A stretch of 64,000 bases of DNA, from assembly GCF_001659605.2 (NCBI RefSeq), contig NC_035176.2:32916716-32980715 (forward strand), in the 5' to 3' direction. Below, piece after piece: positions 63,782 through 64,000 of this stretch (positions within the stretch are counted from its first letter, which is position 1; each line of letters starts with the position of its first letter). The stretch comes from Manihot esculenta (Eukaryota > Streptophyta > Magnoliopsida > Malpighiales > Euphorbiaceae). The notes under the pieces were generated by a model. It worked only from the letters and a program-made list of their open reading frames with translations. It ran no database searches and was not told the origin of the DNA. Made by a program: the position numbers and the translations under genes.

Positions 63782-64000
63782 CTTTGGTGCTGCAATAGAT
63801 TTCTGACGCACTATATATTTGTGCAGAAGCCATAGAGTAGTGCTTCGACTGAGCTTCAAAGATCCTACACAGGGACAAAGCAGGGAAAATATGAAAAGAA
63901 AATTCGTCCACACCTGACCCCGTGCTTATTGAATCGGAATCTACCAAATCTGTAGGCTGGAGAGGTGATGAAAAAATTTTCCAATCGGGTTGAGAAAGAG
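63782..64000 (-). CDS. Two exons of an unidentified gene, cut by the window edge
   Basis: On the minus strand an exon open to the edge (64000-63914) contains LSQPDWKIFSSPLQPTDLVD and SISTGSG. It ends at a TCAG|GTGTGG donor. After a 49-bp intron with a pyrimidine-rich end and TAG acceptor, a second exon (63864-63782) reads SLKLSRSTTLWLLHKYIVRQ and KSIAAPK, ending at AAAG|GTAATC. The two are in phase. A 49-bp intron is short for a plant; read-through of the same frame is open too, so the splice could be wrong or alternative. I do not recognise the family. Confidence 0.5.

Overview
The window is a piece of nuclear DNA from a eudicot plant. It is very AT-rich. Its genes have many short introns with GT..AG borders, CT-rich leaders and plant-specific families. 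The best guess from gene content and one LTR type is a woody Malpighiales or Euphorbiaceae genome such as cassava or rubber. That is inference from memory and was not checked by a search.

Layout. 1-8.3 kb is mostly AT-rich non-coding DNA with one decayed coding-like stretch (2.3-3.1 kb). 8.6-10.7 kb (+) is a two-exon ARM-repeat protein gene. 10.7-20 kb is intergenic, with a possible MITE and small tandem duplications. 20.07-23.37 kb (-) is a POLAR-like coiled-coil gene rebuilt by tandem duplication: three copies of an 842-bp unit give two extra chimeric but in-frame exons, and a 129-bp coiled-coil block is doubled in the last exon. 25.4-27.5 kb (-) is an SDF2-like ER protein with MIR domains. 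29.2-34.3 kb (+) is the cytosolic non-phosphorylating NADP-dependent glyceraldehyde-3-phosphate dehydrogenase. 34.3-40 kb holds retroelement relics. 40.3-48.0 kb (+) is a PDS5C-like cohesin cofactor with 14 coding exons. 55.4 kb (+) is a clear MIR156 hairpin inside a longer transcribed-looking region. 58.7-62.8 kb (-) is a decayed LINE interrupted by a 2.16-kb solo LTR with a perfect 5-bp target duplication. The right edge carries two coding-like exons of an unidentified minus-strand gene.

The genes do not form a pathway. As I recall it, the ARM gene, SDF2, PDS5C, a POLAR gene and MIR156A/MIR156C lie close together on Arabidopsis chromosomes 2 and 4, so this looks like a conserved ancestral block. 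I saw no CRISPR, prokaryotic operon, rRNA or tRNA gene. The strongest candidate novelty is the exon-shuffled POLAR-like gene.
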